Positions 18,371 to 30,676 of a stretch of 64,000 bases of DNA are shown here, in pieces. The DNA is taken from assembly GCA_963798795.1 (NCBI GenBank), contig CAWCUZ010000001.1:248001-312000 (forward strand). Reading direction: 5' to 3'. The DNA is from CAWCUZ01 sp963798795. GTDB taxonomy: Bacteria; Acidobacteriota; Vicinamibacteria; Vicinamibacterales; SCN-69-37. How positions within the stretch are numbered: position 1 is the stretch's first letter; each line of letters opens with the position of its first letter. A program made the position numbers and the translations under genes. The notes below the pieces were generated by a model. The model worked only from the letters and a program-made list of their open reading frames with translations. It had not been told where the DNA came from and searched no databases.

Positions 18371-19162
18371 TTCGAGTGTCGAGGTGTTCGCGCAGCGCGT
18401 CGCCCAGGAAATTGAAGCCGAGCACGAGCAGCGCGATGGCAAGTCCCGGGAAGAGGGTCAGGTGCGGCGCGTCGAACAGATGCGACCGGCCCGCGTCGAG
18501 CATCGTGCCCCAACTCGGCGTCGGCGGCTGCACGCCCAGTCCGAGGAAACTCAGCGACGCCTCGGCGATGATCGCGCCCGCCATGCCGAGCGTCGCCTGC
18601 ACGATCGACCGCCGACAGCGTGCCCGGGATGACGTGCCGCAGCACGACGCGCCGCGGCGCGCGCGCCGAGCGCCCGCGCGGCCTGGACGTAGTCGAGCTC
18701 GCGCAGCTTCAGCACCTGCCCGCGCACGAGCCGCGCGTAGCCCACCCAGCCAATCGACGACGAGCGCCAGGACGACGTCGGTCAGGCTCGGGCCGAGCAC
18801 GGCCACCAGCGCAATCGCGAGCAGGATGCCGGGGAACGCGAGCAGGACGTCCATCAGCCGCCCGAGCAGCGTCGTCGACCCAGCCGCCGGCATAGCCGGC
18901 CAGCGCGCCGACCATCGTGCCGACGAGGCCGAGACCGACACGACCGCGAGGCCGACCATCAGCGAGATGCGCGCGCCCGGCGACCAGCCGCGCCAGGATG
19001 TCGCGCCCCAGCTCGTCGAGCCCGAGCGGATGCTGGGGCGACGGTCCCGCCAGCCGCAGCGGCAGATGCTGCGCCGCCGGATCCGCCGCGACCAGCCACG
19101 GCCCGAGCAGGGCGGCGACGACCGCAGCACCGACGATGACCAGGCCGATCCAGCGCGATCAT
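18363..19162 (-). CDS. peptide/nickel-type ABC transporter permease, DppC-like (frame-broken)
   Basis: Inner-membrane permease of an oligopeptide importer. Typical pieces are GARISLMVGLAVV, GRLMDVLLAFPGILLAIALVAVLGPS, QAARALGARA and VIVQATLGMAGAIIAEASLSFLGLG; then come PPTPSWGTMLD and LFPGLAIALLVLGFNFLGDALRE. The span of 266 codons is normal. About four base shifts (near 18955, 18890, 18760, 18615-18665). ATG 19162 overlaps the dppB stop. ATPase and binding-protein genes are not in the window. Confidence 0.88.
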
Positions 19163-20083
19163 TGGTATCGAATGCGCGGATCGAGCCAGCCGTAGACGAG
19201 ATCCACGACGAGATTCATGCCGACGTACATGACCGCGATCAGCAGGATGCAGCCCTGCACCAGCGGGTAGTCGCGAAACGATGATGGCCTGGATCAGCAG
19301 CCGGCCGACGCCGGGCCAGGCGAAGATCGTCTCGGTGATGATCGTTCCGGTGAGGACGGCGCCGAACTGCAGGCCGATGATCGTGACGACGGGGATCAGG
19401 CTGTTGCGCAGCGCGTGGCGCACGACCGTCGCGGGTCCGCGAGAGGCCGCGCGCGCGCGCGGCGACAACGTACAGCTCGCGCAGCTCGTCGACGAGGCTC
19501 GCGCGCGTCATGCGCGCCAGAATCGCCGCGAGCGCCGCGCCGAGCGTGACCGCCGGCAGCACCAGGTGGCGCCACGACCCGGTGCCGCAGACGGGCAGCC
19601 AGCCGAGCGCGACGCCGAACAGCATCGCGAGCAGCGGACCCAGCCAGAAATTCGGCATCGACACGCCGGCCAGCGAAAACGTCATGGCGGCCTGATCGAT
19701 CGCGCGCCCGCGGAACAGCGCCGCGAGCACGCCGAGCGGCACCGCAAAGAGGATCGCCAGGCCCATCGCGGCGATGGCGAGCTGCGCCGTGTTCCCCAGG
19801 CGCTGGCCAATCTCGCGGCGCGACCGGCGTGTTCCAGCGGAACGACGTGCCCAGGTCGCCGTGCACGAGACCCGCCAGGTAGTGCCCGTACTGCACGAGG
19901 AGCGGCTCGTCGAGACCCAGGCGCGCCCGCAGATCGGCGACGTCAGCTGTCGATGCGGACTCGCCCAGCATCGCCTGCGCCGGGTCGCCCGGCACGAGAT
20001 GGATCGAGCAGAAAGACCAGCGTGGCGACGCCCAGTAGCACGGGCACGGTCATCGCGAGGCGGCGCAGCAGGTAGCCGGACAC
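19159..20083 (-). CDS. peptide/nickel-type ABC transporter permease, DppB-like (frame-broken)
   Basis: Partner permease of DppC. Begins VSGYLLRRLAMTVPVLLGVATLVF, then PGDPAQAMLGESAST and LGLDEPLLVQYGHYLAGLVHGDLGTSFR. The membrane core reads AIAAMGLAILFAVPLGVLAAL, FSLAGVSMPNFWLGPLLAMLF and RNSLIPVVTIIGLQFGAVLTG. The span of 308 codons is normal. Frame breaks occur near 20010, 19830, 19450 and 19280. The gene starts 22 bases after the sigma54 activator, so the three are probably one operon. Confidence 0.88.
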
Positions 20084-20105
20084 GGTCCGGCGATGATCGC
20101 CGCAA

Positions 20106-22182
<2,077 letters not shown>

Positions 22183-22283
22183 GGCGCGGCGATCAGTGCA
22201 AGAACGTTGCCTCGTCGAACGGCGGGACTGCGCCCCCGGGGCGCGCCGGGACGTTGCAGAAACTTCGATAGAATGGCCCGCGA

Positions 22284-23493
22284 ATGCTGCGGTTTCTCAC
22301 AGCCGGCGAGTCGCACGGGCAGGCGCTCGTCGTGATCGTGGAAGGACTGCCGGCCGGTCTGCCGGTCGCTCCGGAGGATCTGCAGCCGGATCTGGCGCGC
22401 CGCCAGCTCGGGTACGGGCGCGGAAGGCGCATGGCGATCGAACAGGATCGCGCCGAGATTCTGTCGGGCGTGCGTCGCGGCGAAACGCTGGGCGGTCCCG
22501 TCGCGCTGCTCATCCGCAATCGCGACTGGACGAACTGGCAGCACACGATGAGTGTTGAGGCCAGGCCCGCCGAGGATCTGCCCGGCGCGAGGCGTGCCGC
22601 CGTGACCCGGCCGCGGCCGGGCCATGCCGACCTCGCGGGTGGCTTGAAATACGGACGCCAGGATCTGCGCGACGTGCTCGAGCGCGCGTCGGCGCGCGAA
22701 ACGGCCGCGCGTACCGCCGCAGGCGCGCTCGCGCGCAGATTGCTCCTGCGCTACGGCATCGACGTGGCGAGCCACGTCGTGCGCATCGCGGGCGCGGCGC
22801 TCGCGACGCCGGACGCCGTCCCGTTCGAGACGCATCCGCGCGCTGGCGGCGGATGACGACGTCCGGTGCGTGGATGCCGCGGCGGCGGCCGCGATGCGGC
22901 GCGCGATCGACGACGCACGGGCGGCGGGCGATACGGTCGGTGGCGTGTTCGAGGTCGTGGCGCACGGCGTCCCGGCCGGTCTCGGCAGCTACGTGCAGTG
23001 GGACCGCAAGCTGGACGGACGCCTCGCGCAGGCGCTGATGTCGATTCCTGCGATCAAAGCCGTCGGCATCGGCCGCGGACCCGAGGTCGGCGCCCTGCCC
23101 GGCTCGCAGGTGCACGACGAGATCCTGCCCCTGACGGGCGCCGCGACCGGCGTCCACCGGCCCACCAATCACGCCGGCGGGCTCGAAGGCGGTGTGACCA
23201 ACGGCGAAGACGTGCGGGTCTCCGCCTGGATGAAGCCGATTTCCACGCTGATGAAGCCGCTCCGTTCGGTCGACCTCGCGACGATGCAGGAGGCGCCGGC
23301 CACCGTGGAGCGCAGTGACGTGTGCGCCGTTCCGGCCGCGGCTGTCGTGGGCGAAGCGATGACCTGTCTCGTCCTGGCCGATGCGTTCCTGGAGCGATTC
23401 GGCGGGGACGCGGTGGACGCCATCGATGCCGCCTGGCGGCGCTGGACGCACGAAACGGCCGCCCGGCTCGCCCGCCCGGCCGGACGGGACTGA
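22284..23493 (+). CDS. aroC: chorismate synthase
   Basis: Makes chorismate from EPSP using reduced FMN. FLTAGESHGQALVVIVEGLP at the N-terminus, RRMAIEQDRAEILSGVRRGETLGGP, then RPRPGHADLAGGLKYG and RASARETAARTAAGALAR are diagnostic. After one frame break near 22848 the C-terminal part continues with IGRGPEVGALPGSQVHDE, HRPTNHAGGLEGGVTNGE, and PISTLMKPLRSVDL. About 400 codons in total. First gene of a tight operon; the stop overlaps the def start. A TAGAAT box sits 12-17 bases before the ATG, suggesting a short leader. Confidence 0.95.
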
Positions 23494-24002
23494 TGCTCCT
23501 GCCCATCGTCAAGTACGGGGACCCCGTGCTGCAGCGGCTCGCGGCGCCGGTCGAGCGCTTCGACGACGCGCTGCAGCAGCTCATCGACAACATGATCGAG
23601 ACGATGTACGCGGCCCCGGGCGTCGGCCTCGCGGCGCCGCAGGTCGGCGTCCCGCTGCGCGTCTGCGTCATCGACCTGAGCGTCGGCAAACGGGATGGCA
23701 ACCTGATGACGTTCGTGAATCCCGAGTTCGTCACGCGTGACGGCATGCAGCTCGAGGAGGAGGGCTGTCTCAGCGTGCCGGGGTTCAACGCCACCGTCGC
23801 CCGCCCGTCCCGTGTCGCCGTGCGTGCGCTCGATCGCACCGGGAAGGCGATCACGGTGGAGGGCACGGCGCTGCTGGCGCGCGCCCTGCAGCACGAGATC
23901 GACCACCTCGAGGGCCGGCTGTTCGTCGAGCGGCTCCGCGGAATCCAGCGCGACCTCATCCTGCGCAAGATCCGCAAGCTCCAGCGGACGAAGAAATGGT
24001 GA
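23493..24002 (+). CDS. def: peptide deformylase
   Basis: Removes the N-formyl group from nascent proteins; ferrous or zinc metallohydrolase, 169 residues. The three family motifs are intact: GVGLAAPQ (43-50), EGCLS with metal ligand Cys92, and HEIDH (134-138) with two metal-binding His and the catalytic Glu. The start ATG overlaps the aroC stop (TGATG), and its own stop overlaps the fmt start in the same way. Confidence 0.97.
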   Translation: MLLPIVKYGDPVLQRLAAPVERFDDALQQLIDNMIETMYAAPGVGLAAPQVGVPLRVCVIDLSVGKRDGNLMTFVNPEFVTRDGMQLEEEGCLSVPGFNATVARPSRVAVRALDRTGKAITVEGTALLARALQHEIDHLEGRLFVERLRGIQRDLILRKIRKLQRTKKW

Positions 24003-24962
24003 TGCCGCGGCGCGTGGTGTTCTTCGGAACGCCGGCGTTCGCGGTGCCGACGCTCGACGCGCTGCTCGCCTCCGCTCATCACGTCGCCGGCGTGGTCACG
24101 CGGCCCGATCGGCCGCGCGGATCGCGGGCACAAGGTGGCGCCGGGTGCCGTGAAGCGCCTCGCCACCGCGCGGAGCGTGGAGGTCTTCCAGCCCGAACGG
24201 CTTCGGGATCCCGCGACGCTCGATCGGATCCGCGCGTGGCGGCCGGACGTGGCGGTGGTCGCCGCCTACGGCCGGCTGCTGCCCGGGGCGCTCATCGACC
24301 TGCCCTCGATGGGCACCGTGAACGTCCACGCCTCGCTGCTGCCCCGCTGGCGGGGCGCCGCGCCGATTCAGCGCGCCATCATGGCGGGCGATCGGGAGAC
24401 CGGGGTGACGATCATGCGCGTCGTGCTGGCGCTGGACGCGGGTCCGATGCTGGCGGCGGAGCCAACCCCGATCGGTCCGGATGAAACGAGCGTGGAGCTG
24501 GAAACCCGCCTGGCGGATCTGGGCGCGCGGCTGCTCGTCCGCGTCGTCGACGCGCTCGGCACGGACGAGGCCCCCGAGGAGCGCGCACAGGACGACCGGC
24601 TCGTCACCCATGCCGAGCGGATCGATCGCCGCGACAGTCACATGGACTGGACCAGGCCGGCGACAGCGCTTCACGACCAGATCCGGGCGCTGCAGCCGTG
24701 GCCGCATGCGGCGGCCCTTCTGGCCGGACGCCGGGTCGCCGTGCTTCGCGCGCGTGTCGAGCCGGGCACTGCGACCGGCGTCGCGCCCGGCACCGTCGTC
24801 GCCGCCGGCCGCGACGGCCTGCTGGTCGCCGCCGGATTGGGGATGCTGCGCGTTCTCGACGTGCAGCCGGAGGGGCGCCCGCCGATGGACGTCGGCGCGT
24901 TTTTGAACGGCACGCGCGTCGTCTCCGGCGACCGGTTCGGTCCCCTGCCGGCGGGGCCATGA
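24002..24962 (+). CDS. fmt: methionyl-tRNA formyltransferase
   Basis: Formylates initiator Met-tRNA using 10-formyl-THF. RVVFFGTPAFAVPTLDALL at the N-terminus, then VVTRPDRPRG, the folate-binding VNVHASLLPRWRGAAPIQ (Asn-His-Ser/Ala core), and ETGVTIMRVVLALDAGPML. About 319 codons. One base shift near 24122, where the family has RGRGHKVAP. Translationally coupled to def and rsmB by overlapping start/stop codons. The def-fmt pairing is the usual genomic arrangement. Confidence 0.95.
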
Positions 24963-26309
24963 CGGTCCGCGACGTCGCGGCGCGCGCGCTGGCGTCGATC
25001 GAACGGGGCCGCCGAACCCTGGCCACCGAGATCGACCGCGCCCGCCCGGCGTTGTCCGACGAGCGCGACCGCGGGTTGCTGCTCGAGCTCACGGCCGGGA
25101 CGCTGCGCTGGCGCGGTGAGCTGGACGCGTTGCTGGCCCAGTGCACGGACCGCCCGATCGCCGGACTCGACGAGGTGATCCGCAACGTCCTGCGGATTGG
25201 CGCCTACCAGCTCGAACACCTCGCCCGCATTCCGCGGCACGCGGCGGTGCACGAAGCCGTCGAGTCGGCGCGCCGCCTCGGCCGGGCCCGCGCGGCGGGC
25301 TTCGTCAACGCGGTGCTGCGCCGCTTCGTGCGCGACCGGACGCGCCTCCGGCTTCCCCCCCGCCCCGCGGACGGCGCGCTCGCCGACCAGGTCGCGTACC
25401 TGTCGACGTCGCTGTCCCATCCGGCCTGGCTCGTGGAGCGCTGGCTGGCGCGCTGGGGCTTCGAGGCCGCCGAGCGGTGGTGCCGGTTCGACAACGAGCC
25501 GCCGGAGCTGGCCCTCCGCGTCCTGCCCGGCGATGCCAACGACGTGCCGCAGGCGCTGCACGCGGCGGGCGTCGAGACGGCGCCGGGCCGGTTCCTCCGC
25601 GACGTCATCCGTCTGCCGCCGGGCTCCTGGGCTCAGGTGCCGCCCGAGATCCGCGAGCGCCTGTTCGTGCACGACGAGGCCGCCGCAGATCGTCGCGCAC
25701 GCCGTCGGCGTTCGGCCCGGCGCCTGCGTCCTCGACCTCTGCGCCGCGCCCGGCGGCAAGGCCGGAATCCTCGCGATTCACGCCGGTAACGGTGGTCGTG
25801 TCGTGGCATGCGACTTCCGCGCCGCGCGGGTGCGGCTGCTGGCGGCCACGATCAGCCGGCTGGCGCCCGGGACCTCGATCGTGCGGCTGGATGCGACCGC
25901 GGCGCTGCCGTTCGCGCCCGTGTTCGACCGCGTGCTGCTCGACGCGCCCTGCTCCGGCCTGGGCATCATCCGCCGGGACCCCGACGTGAAATGGCGGCGC
26001 CGGGCGGAGGACCTGGCGGCTCTGGCCGCGGCGGAACTGGGGATGCTCGTACGGGCCGCCGAGGCCGTGCGGCCCGGCGGCACGCTCGTGTACGCCACCT
26101 GCTCGAGCGAACCGGAGGAGAACGAGGATGTTGTGCGCGCCTTCCTGCGCTCGGATCCGCGGTTCCAGCCGGTGCCGATCGCCCCCGGGCCGGAGGTCGA
26201 CCGGGCCGGGTCTCTCATCGGCGGCGACGGGGCTCTGCGCACGCTGCCACACCGCGACGGCCTCGACGCGTTCTTTGCCGCGGCCTTGGTCCGTCGCGAA
26301 GCGCCGTAG
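24959..26309 (+). CDS. rsmB: 16S rRNA (cytosine-967-C5)-methyltransferase
   Basis: About 450 codons. An N-terminal NusB-like RNA-binding domain (AARALASIERGRRTLATEI ... VLRIGAYQLEHL) precedes the SAM-dependent methyltransferase. That domain shows DLCAAPGGKAG, DAPCSGLGIIRRDPD with the nucleophilic Cys motif, and YATCSSEPEENE carrying the second Cys. One base shift near 25682 joins the two halves. Its place after fmt is the standard def-fmt-rsmB order. Confidence 0.94.
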
Positions 26310-26328
26310 TACACTTTTTTCGACGACG

Positions 26329-27111
26329 ATGCCGAAAGATACGCCACGGACCGGTCCCGGCGCGCCTCCCCGATCCGGTCCGCTGCAGCGGCTCCGCCGC
26401 CGCCGCGTCTGGACCGTCGGGCGGCTGCTCGTGCTCGTGGGCCTGCTCGGCCTGACCTACGGCATCTTCTTTCTGGCGGCCATGCGGGTGGCGACGAACG
26501 CGCGCGCTGTGAAGGTGCCGGACCTGAGCGGCAAGTCGGTCAACGAGGCCCGCCAGACACTCGCTTCGCTCGGTTTGTCGCTGCGGCTCGATGCGCAGCG
26601 CCGGCCCGATCCGAAAGTGCCCGCCGATCACATCCTCTCGCAGGAGTTCGCGCCCGGCACGGTCATCCGGCGTCAACGCTCGGTGCGGGTGCGCGTCAGC
26701 GACGGGCAGCGCGCGCCCGTCATCCCGTCCGTGCTCGGGCAGCCCGAGGCGTCGGCCAGCGCGACGCTCGCCCAGGATCAGGTCGACGTGAGCGGCCGCG
26801 CGGAGATTCGGTCTGCCAGCTACCCGCCGGGCACGGTGGTGGCGCAGGATCCGCCCGCGCAGAGCCGCGCGCCGGGCGTCACGCTGCTCATCAACCGCGG
26901 CGAGGACATCGCCAGCTTCGTCATGCCGGATCTGATCGGCACCAACGGCAATCAGGTCGTCGCGCAGCTGCAGCGCAGCGGGTTCCGCGTGACCATTTCC
27001 GCCACGGTGCCCTACCCGGGTCTGCCCAAGGGCATCGTCGTGCGGCAGCTGCCGCAGGCGGGATTTCAAATCGCCCGGGGCGAGCTGATCTCCGTCGAGG
27101 TGAGCCAGTGA
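26329..27111 (+). CDS. membrane-anchored PASTA-domain protein without kinase domain
   Basis: 260 residues. A basic N-terminus is followed by one transmembrane helix (about 27-47, GRLLVLVGLLGLTYGIFFLA). Three extracytoplasmic PASTA repeats follow, starting VKVPDLSGKSVNEARQTL, then VIPSVLGQPEASASATL, and last FVMPDLIGTNGNQVVAQL. PASTA domains bind muropeptides in Ser/Thr kinases and PBPs, but no kinase or transpeptidase is attached here. Sits 19 bases after rsmB and overlaps rpe. Confidence 0.88.
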   Translation: MPKDTPRTGPGAPPRSGPLQRLRRRRVWTVGRLLVLVGLLGLTYGIFFLAAMRVATNARAVKVPDLSGKSVNEARQTLASLGLSLRLDAQRRPDPKVPADHILSQEFAPGTVIRRQRSVRVRVSDGQRAPVIPSVLGQPEASASATLAQDQVDVSGRAEIRSASYPPGTVVAQDPPAQSRAPGVTLLINRGEDIASFVMPDLIGTNGNQVVAQLQRSGFRVTISATVPYPGLPKGIVVRQLPQAGFQIARGELISVEVSQ

Positions 27112-27767
27112 CGGCGCGGATCGCGCCGTCGATCCTCTCGGCCGATTTCGCGCGCCTCGGCGAGGACGTCGCCCGCGTCGAGGCGGCCGGCGCGAGCCTC
27201 ATTCACGTCGACGTGATGGACGGCCATTTCGTGCCGAACCTCACGCTGGGGCCGGCCGTGGTCGCGTCGCTGCGGCGCGTGACGCGCCTCCCGCTCGACG
27301 TCCATCTGATGATCTCCGACCCCGACCGGTATCTCGACGCCTTCGTGGACGCGGGCGCGTCGAATCTCACGGTGCATGCCGAAGTGCTGCCGCACCTGCA
27401 CCGGACGCTCACCCGGATCCGCGAGCTCGGCGCCACGGCGGGCGTCGCCATCAACCCGGCGACGCCCCTGACGGCCGTGCAGGAAGTCATCGCCCAGTTC
27501 GACCTGCTGCTCGTCATGTCGGTGAATCCCGGCTTCGGCGGGCAGACGTTCATCCCGCACAGTCTCGAGAAGGTCCGCGCCGCCCGCGCCATGCTGGCGT
27601 CGGCCGGCAGCGCGGCGGAAATCGAGGTCGACGGCGGGATCGACGCCGACAATGCCGGCGCGCTCGTCGCGGCAGGAGCCACGATCCTCGTGGCCGGCGC
27701 GTCGATCTTTGCGACCGCGGACCCGGCGGCCGCCACCCGCACGCTGGCCTCGGCTGCGGCCGCCTGA
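27108..27767 (+). CDS. rpe: ribulose-phosphate 3-epimerase
   Basis: Pentose phosphate pathway enzyme, 219 residues. IAPSILSADFARLGEDV, HVDVMDGHFVPNLTLGP, and LDVHLMISDPDRYLDAF give the catalytic Asp and metal-binding His residues. MSVNPGFGGQTFI and IEVDGGIDADNAG complete the barrel. GTG 27108 overlaps the PASTA gene stop. Confidence 0.97.
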   Translation: MTARIAPSILSADFARLGEDVARVEAAGASLIHVDVMDGHFVPNLTLGPAVVASLRRVTRLPLDVHLMISDPDRYLDAFVDAGASNLTVHAEVLPHLHRTLTRIRELGATAGVAINPATPLTAVQEVIAQFDLLLVMSVNPGFGGQTFIPHSLEKVRAARAMLASAGSAAEIEVDGGIDADNAGALVAAGATILVAGASIFATADPAAATRTLASAAAA

Positions 27768-27786
27768 GTCGTGTCGCCGCCGGCCG

Positions 27787-28182
27787 ATGCCCGAGTCCAC
27801 CACGACCCTGCGCGTCCGCTACGCCGAGACCGATCGGATGGGGGTGGTCTACTACGCCAACTACCTCGTGTGGTTCGAGGTGGCTCGCGCCGATCTGCTG
27901 CGCACCCTCGGCTGGTCCTACCGGGACATGGAGGACGGAGGGCAGGTCCTCCCCGTCATCGAGGCCCATTGCGAGTACCGGCGCCCGGCACGTTACGATG
28001 AAGAGATAGAGGTGCACACGGTGGGCCGGCTGGCCTCGCCCGCGCGCCTTGAGTTTTCCTACGAGGTGCGCTTGAAAGCTACCGGAGCCCTTGCCGCGGT
28101 CGGCCGGACGGTGCATGCCGCGGTGGGACGCGACGGCCGCGTGCGGCGGCTCTCACCCCGGCTCCGTGAGGCGTTCGCATGA
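27787..28182 (+). CDS. acyl-CoA thioesterase, YbgC/4HBT hot-dog family
   Basis: 131 residues. The 4HBT signature is clear: RVRYAETDRMGVVYYANYLV with the catalytic Asp, then WFEVARADLLRTLG. Hydrolyses acyl-CoA; in other bacteria YbgC belongs to the tol-pal gene set. Its stop overlaps the epimerase ATG. Confidence 0.9.
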   Translation: MPESTTTLRVRYAETDRMGVVYYANYLVWFEVARADLLRTLGWSYRDMEDGGQVLPVIEAHCEYRRPARYDEEIEVHTVGRLASPARLEFSYEVRLKATGALAAVGRTVHAAVGRDGRVRRLSPRLREAFA

Positions 28183-29149
28183 AGGCGCTGGTGACCGGGG
28201 CCGCCGGGTTCATCGGGTCGCACCTGTGCGAGGCGCTCACGGCCGGAGGCGCGGACGTCGTCGGCGTGGACTGCTTCACGGACTACTACGCGCGCGAGAT
28301 CAAAGAGGCCAACCTGGCCGGCGCTGGCGGCTCATCCGCGCTTCCAGTTCGTCGAAGAGACGCTGCAGACGGCCGACTTGGAGCCGCTGCTTCGCGACGT
28401 GACCCAGGTCTTCCATCTGGCGGCGCAGGCCGGCGTGCGCCGGAGCTGGGGACGTGATTTCGACGTCTACACGTCGCACAACGTCGACGCGACCCAGCGG
28501 CTGCTCGAGGCGGTGAAAGCCCACCCGCTGCACCGGTTCGTGTACGCCTCGAGTTCCTCGGTCTACGGGGACCTGGTCGCGATCCCGATGGGCGAGGACG
28601 CCATGGCCCAGCCGGTTTCGCCGTACGGCGTGACCAAGCTGGCGGCAGAGCACCTGTGCCATCTCTACCACGCCAACTATGGCGTGCCGGCGGTCGCGCT
28701 CCGGTATTTCACGGTCTACGGCCCGCGGCAGCGCCCCGACATGGGCTTCCACCGGTTCCTGCGGGCGGCGGCGAACGGGCAGCCGATCGGGGTGCTACGG
28801 CGACGGCGAGCAGACGCGCGATTTCACCTTCGTCGCCGATGCCGTGGCCGCGACGATGACGGCGGGCGACCGCGGACGCCCCGGCGCCGTCTATAACATC
28901 GGCGGAGGCAGCCGCGTCTCGATCAACCGGGTCCTCGCCCTCGTCCGGGACGTGACCGGCCGCCCCCTGGATATCCGGCACGAGGGTCCTCAGAAAGGCG
29001 ACATGCGCGATACCTACGCGGACACCACGCGTGCCCGTACCGACCTGAACTTTGCTCCGACCCGGTCGCTCGAATCGGGCCTGGCGGCGGAGTACGAATG
29101 GCTGACCCGGGCGCTGGCCGGCGGCGTCCTGCAGGAGAGCCGCTCATGA
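28179..29149 (+). CDS. NAD-dependent nucleotide-sugar epimerase (extended SDR)
   Basis: About 323 codons. ALVTGAAGFIGSHLCEAL is the NAD-binding motif. VFHLAAQAGVRRSWGRDF and YASSSSVYGD follow, with YGVTK carrying the catalytic Tyr/Lys pair. RYFTVYGPRQRPDM resembles UDP-glucuronate 4-epimerase/UDP-glucose epimerase-like enzymes; the exact substrate cannot be read. Two base shifts (near 28325 and 28797). Probably supplies sugars for envelope polysaccharide, like the manC/PMM-type genes downstream. Confidence 0.88.
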
Positions 29150-29929
29150 CCGGGCCTCGTCGGATCGCGGCGGCCGCGCTGCCGTTCGCCGTGGCCGGCC
29201 TGCTCGTGCTGGCGGCGTGCCATCACGGTCCCGCCCTCCCGGAGCCCGGCTCGATCGAGGCGGACAAGTTCCTGTTCGATCGCGGGACCGCGGCGCTGAA
29301 CGACCACAAGTGGCTCGAGGCGCGCGAGTACCTCCGGCGGCTCGTCGACAACTACCCGCAGAGCCAGTACCGCTACGACGCCAAGCTGGGCATCGGCGAT
29401 TCGTACCTGGGTGAGGGCAGCCCGGCCTCCGACATTCTCGCGGCGAACGAATTCCGCGAGTTCCTGTCGTTCTTTCCGCTGCACCCCCGCGCCGACTACG
29501 CGCAGTACAAGATCGGGCTGTCGCATTTCAACCAGATGCTGTCGCCCGAGCGCGACCAGACCGAAACCAAGGCCGCGATCACCGAGTTCGACACGTTCCT
29601 GCGCAACTACCCGGACAGCAAGCTGGCGCCCGACGTGAAAGCGCTCTGGCGCCAGGCGCGCGACCGGCTGTCGGAGCACGACTTCCGGATCGGCAAGTTC
29701 TATTACAACTTCAAGATCTGGGGGCGCCGTCGGCCGGTTCAAGGACATCCTCGCGGCCGATCCGCAGTTCACCAACCGGGACGGCGTGTACTTCTACCTG
29801 GGGGAGGCGCTCCTGCAGTTGAAGCGGCCGGCCGAGGCCCTGCCCTACTACAGCAAGCTCGTCGAGGAATTCCAGGTGAGCGAGTACCTGGACGACGCGA
29901 GGAAGCGGATCGAAGCGCTCAAGCGCTGA
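29146..29929 (+). CDS. bamD: outer membrane assembly lipoprotein BamD
   Basis: About 260 codons. A lipoprotein signal with lipobox LAAC (Cys25) is followed by TPR-like repeats: FLFDRGTAALNDHKWLEARE, then YPQSQYRYDAKLGIGDSYLG, and FPLHPRADYAQYKIGLSHF. This spacing and sequence match the BamD/ComL family, which docks to BamA in outer-membrane protein insertion. One base shift near 29722. The gene supports a Gram-negative envelope. It overlaps pgsA tail-to-tail by 11 bp. Confidence 0.9.
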
Positions 29930-30611
29930 CGCGGTCGTGCGCCGTTGAACCGGCGTCGGCCGACGTCCGCCCGAGCGGGACCGAGGCGCGCGGCGACGTC
30001 GCGGGCGTGGCCTGGCCCGACCCGACCGGCGGCTCGGCGGCGGCCGACGGCTGGGCCGCGCGGCTGAGCAGGGCATTGAACCGGCGCGAGTAGTCCACCG
30101 CGGAGACCAGCGCGGCGAGGGTCGCGATCCACAGCGCGACCTGCCCCACCACGAAGAACCCCCGCATGTGTCCGCGCCCCAGGATCAGCACCAGGATCGC
30201 GACGACCTGCGCCACGAGCTTGATCTTGCCGATCGGCGAGGCTGGCAGCGCGTGCCCGCGCGCGTGCGCGATGCTGCGCAGCACGGTCACCGAGAACTCG
30301 CGGCCCAGAATGACGGCCACCATCCAGGCGGGCGCCAGGTCCATCTGAACGAGTGAAACCAGCGCCGCGGTGACCAGGAGTTTGTCGGCGAGCGGATCCA
30401 TCCACTGGCCGAACCCGGTGACCTGGCGCCGGCGGCGGGCCAGAAAGCCGTCGAGCCAGTCGGTGAGCGAGGCGAGCCCGAAGATGCCCGCGCCGAGAAT
30501 CTCCTTGCTCACGCCGAACAGCTGCCAGCCGTCGAACTTGGTCAGCAGCACCACGACCAGCAGCGGCACGAGAAAGATGCGGCCGAGCGTGAGGGCGTTG
30601 GGCAGATTCAC
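29919..30611 (-). CDS. pgsA: CDP-diacylglycerol-glycerol-3-phosphate 3-phosphatidyltransferase
   Basis: Makes phosphatidylglycerol phosphate at the inner membrane. About 230 residues with four or five membrane helices. The CDP-alcohol phosphotransferase motif is intact: DWLDGFLARRRRQVTGFGQ followed by MDPLADK (D-x2-DG-x2-AR-x8-G-x3-D-x3-D). GTG 30611 begins NLPNALTLGRIFLVP, the usual PgsA start. The last 45 residues are a low-complexity Pro/Ser/Ala tail. A TACAAT box lies just upstream. Confidence 0.93.
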   Translation of the reverse strand: MNLPNALTLGRIFLVPLLVVVLLTKFDGWQLFGVSKEILGAGIFGLASLTDWLDGFLARRRRQVTGFGQWMDPLADKLLVTAALVSLVQMDLAPAWMVAVILGREFSVTVLRSIAHARGHALPASPIGKIKLVAQVVAILVLILGRGHMRGFFVVGQVALWIATLAALVSAVDYSRRFNALLSRAAQPSAAAEPPVGSGQATPATSPRASVPLGRTSADAGSTAHDRVSA

Positions 30612-30676
30612 GGGGGTCCGGCCCTCATTGTATGCAAGAACGCGCGGCGGGGAGCCTGATATCATGCCCGTTTGTC

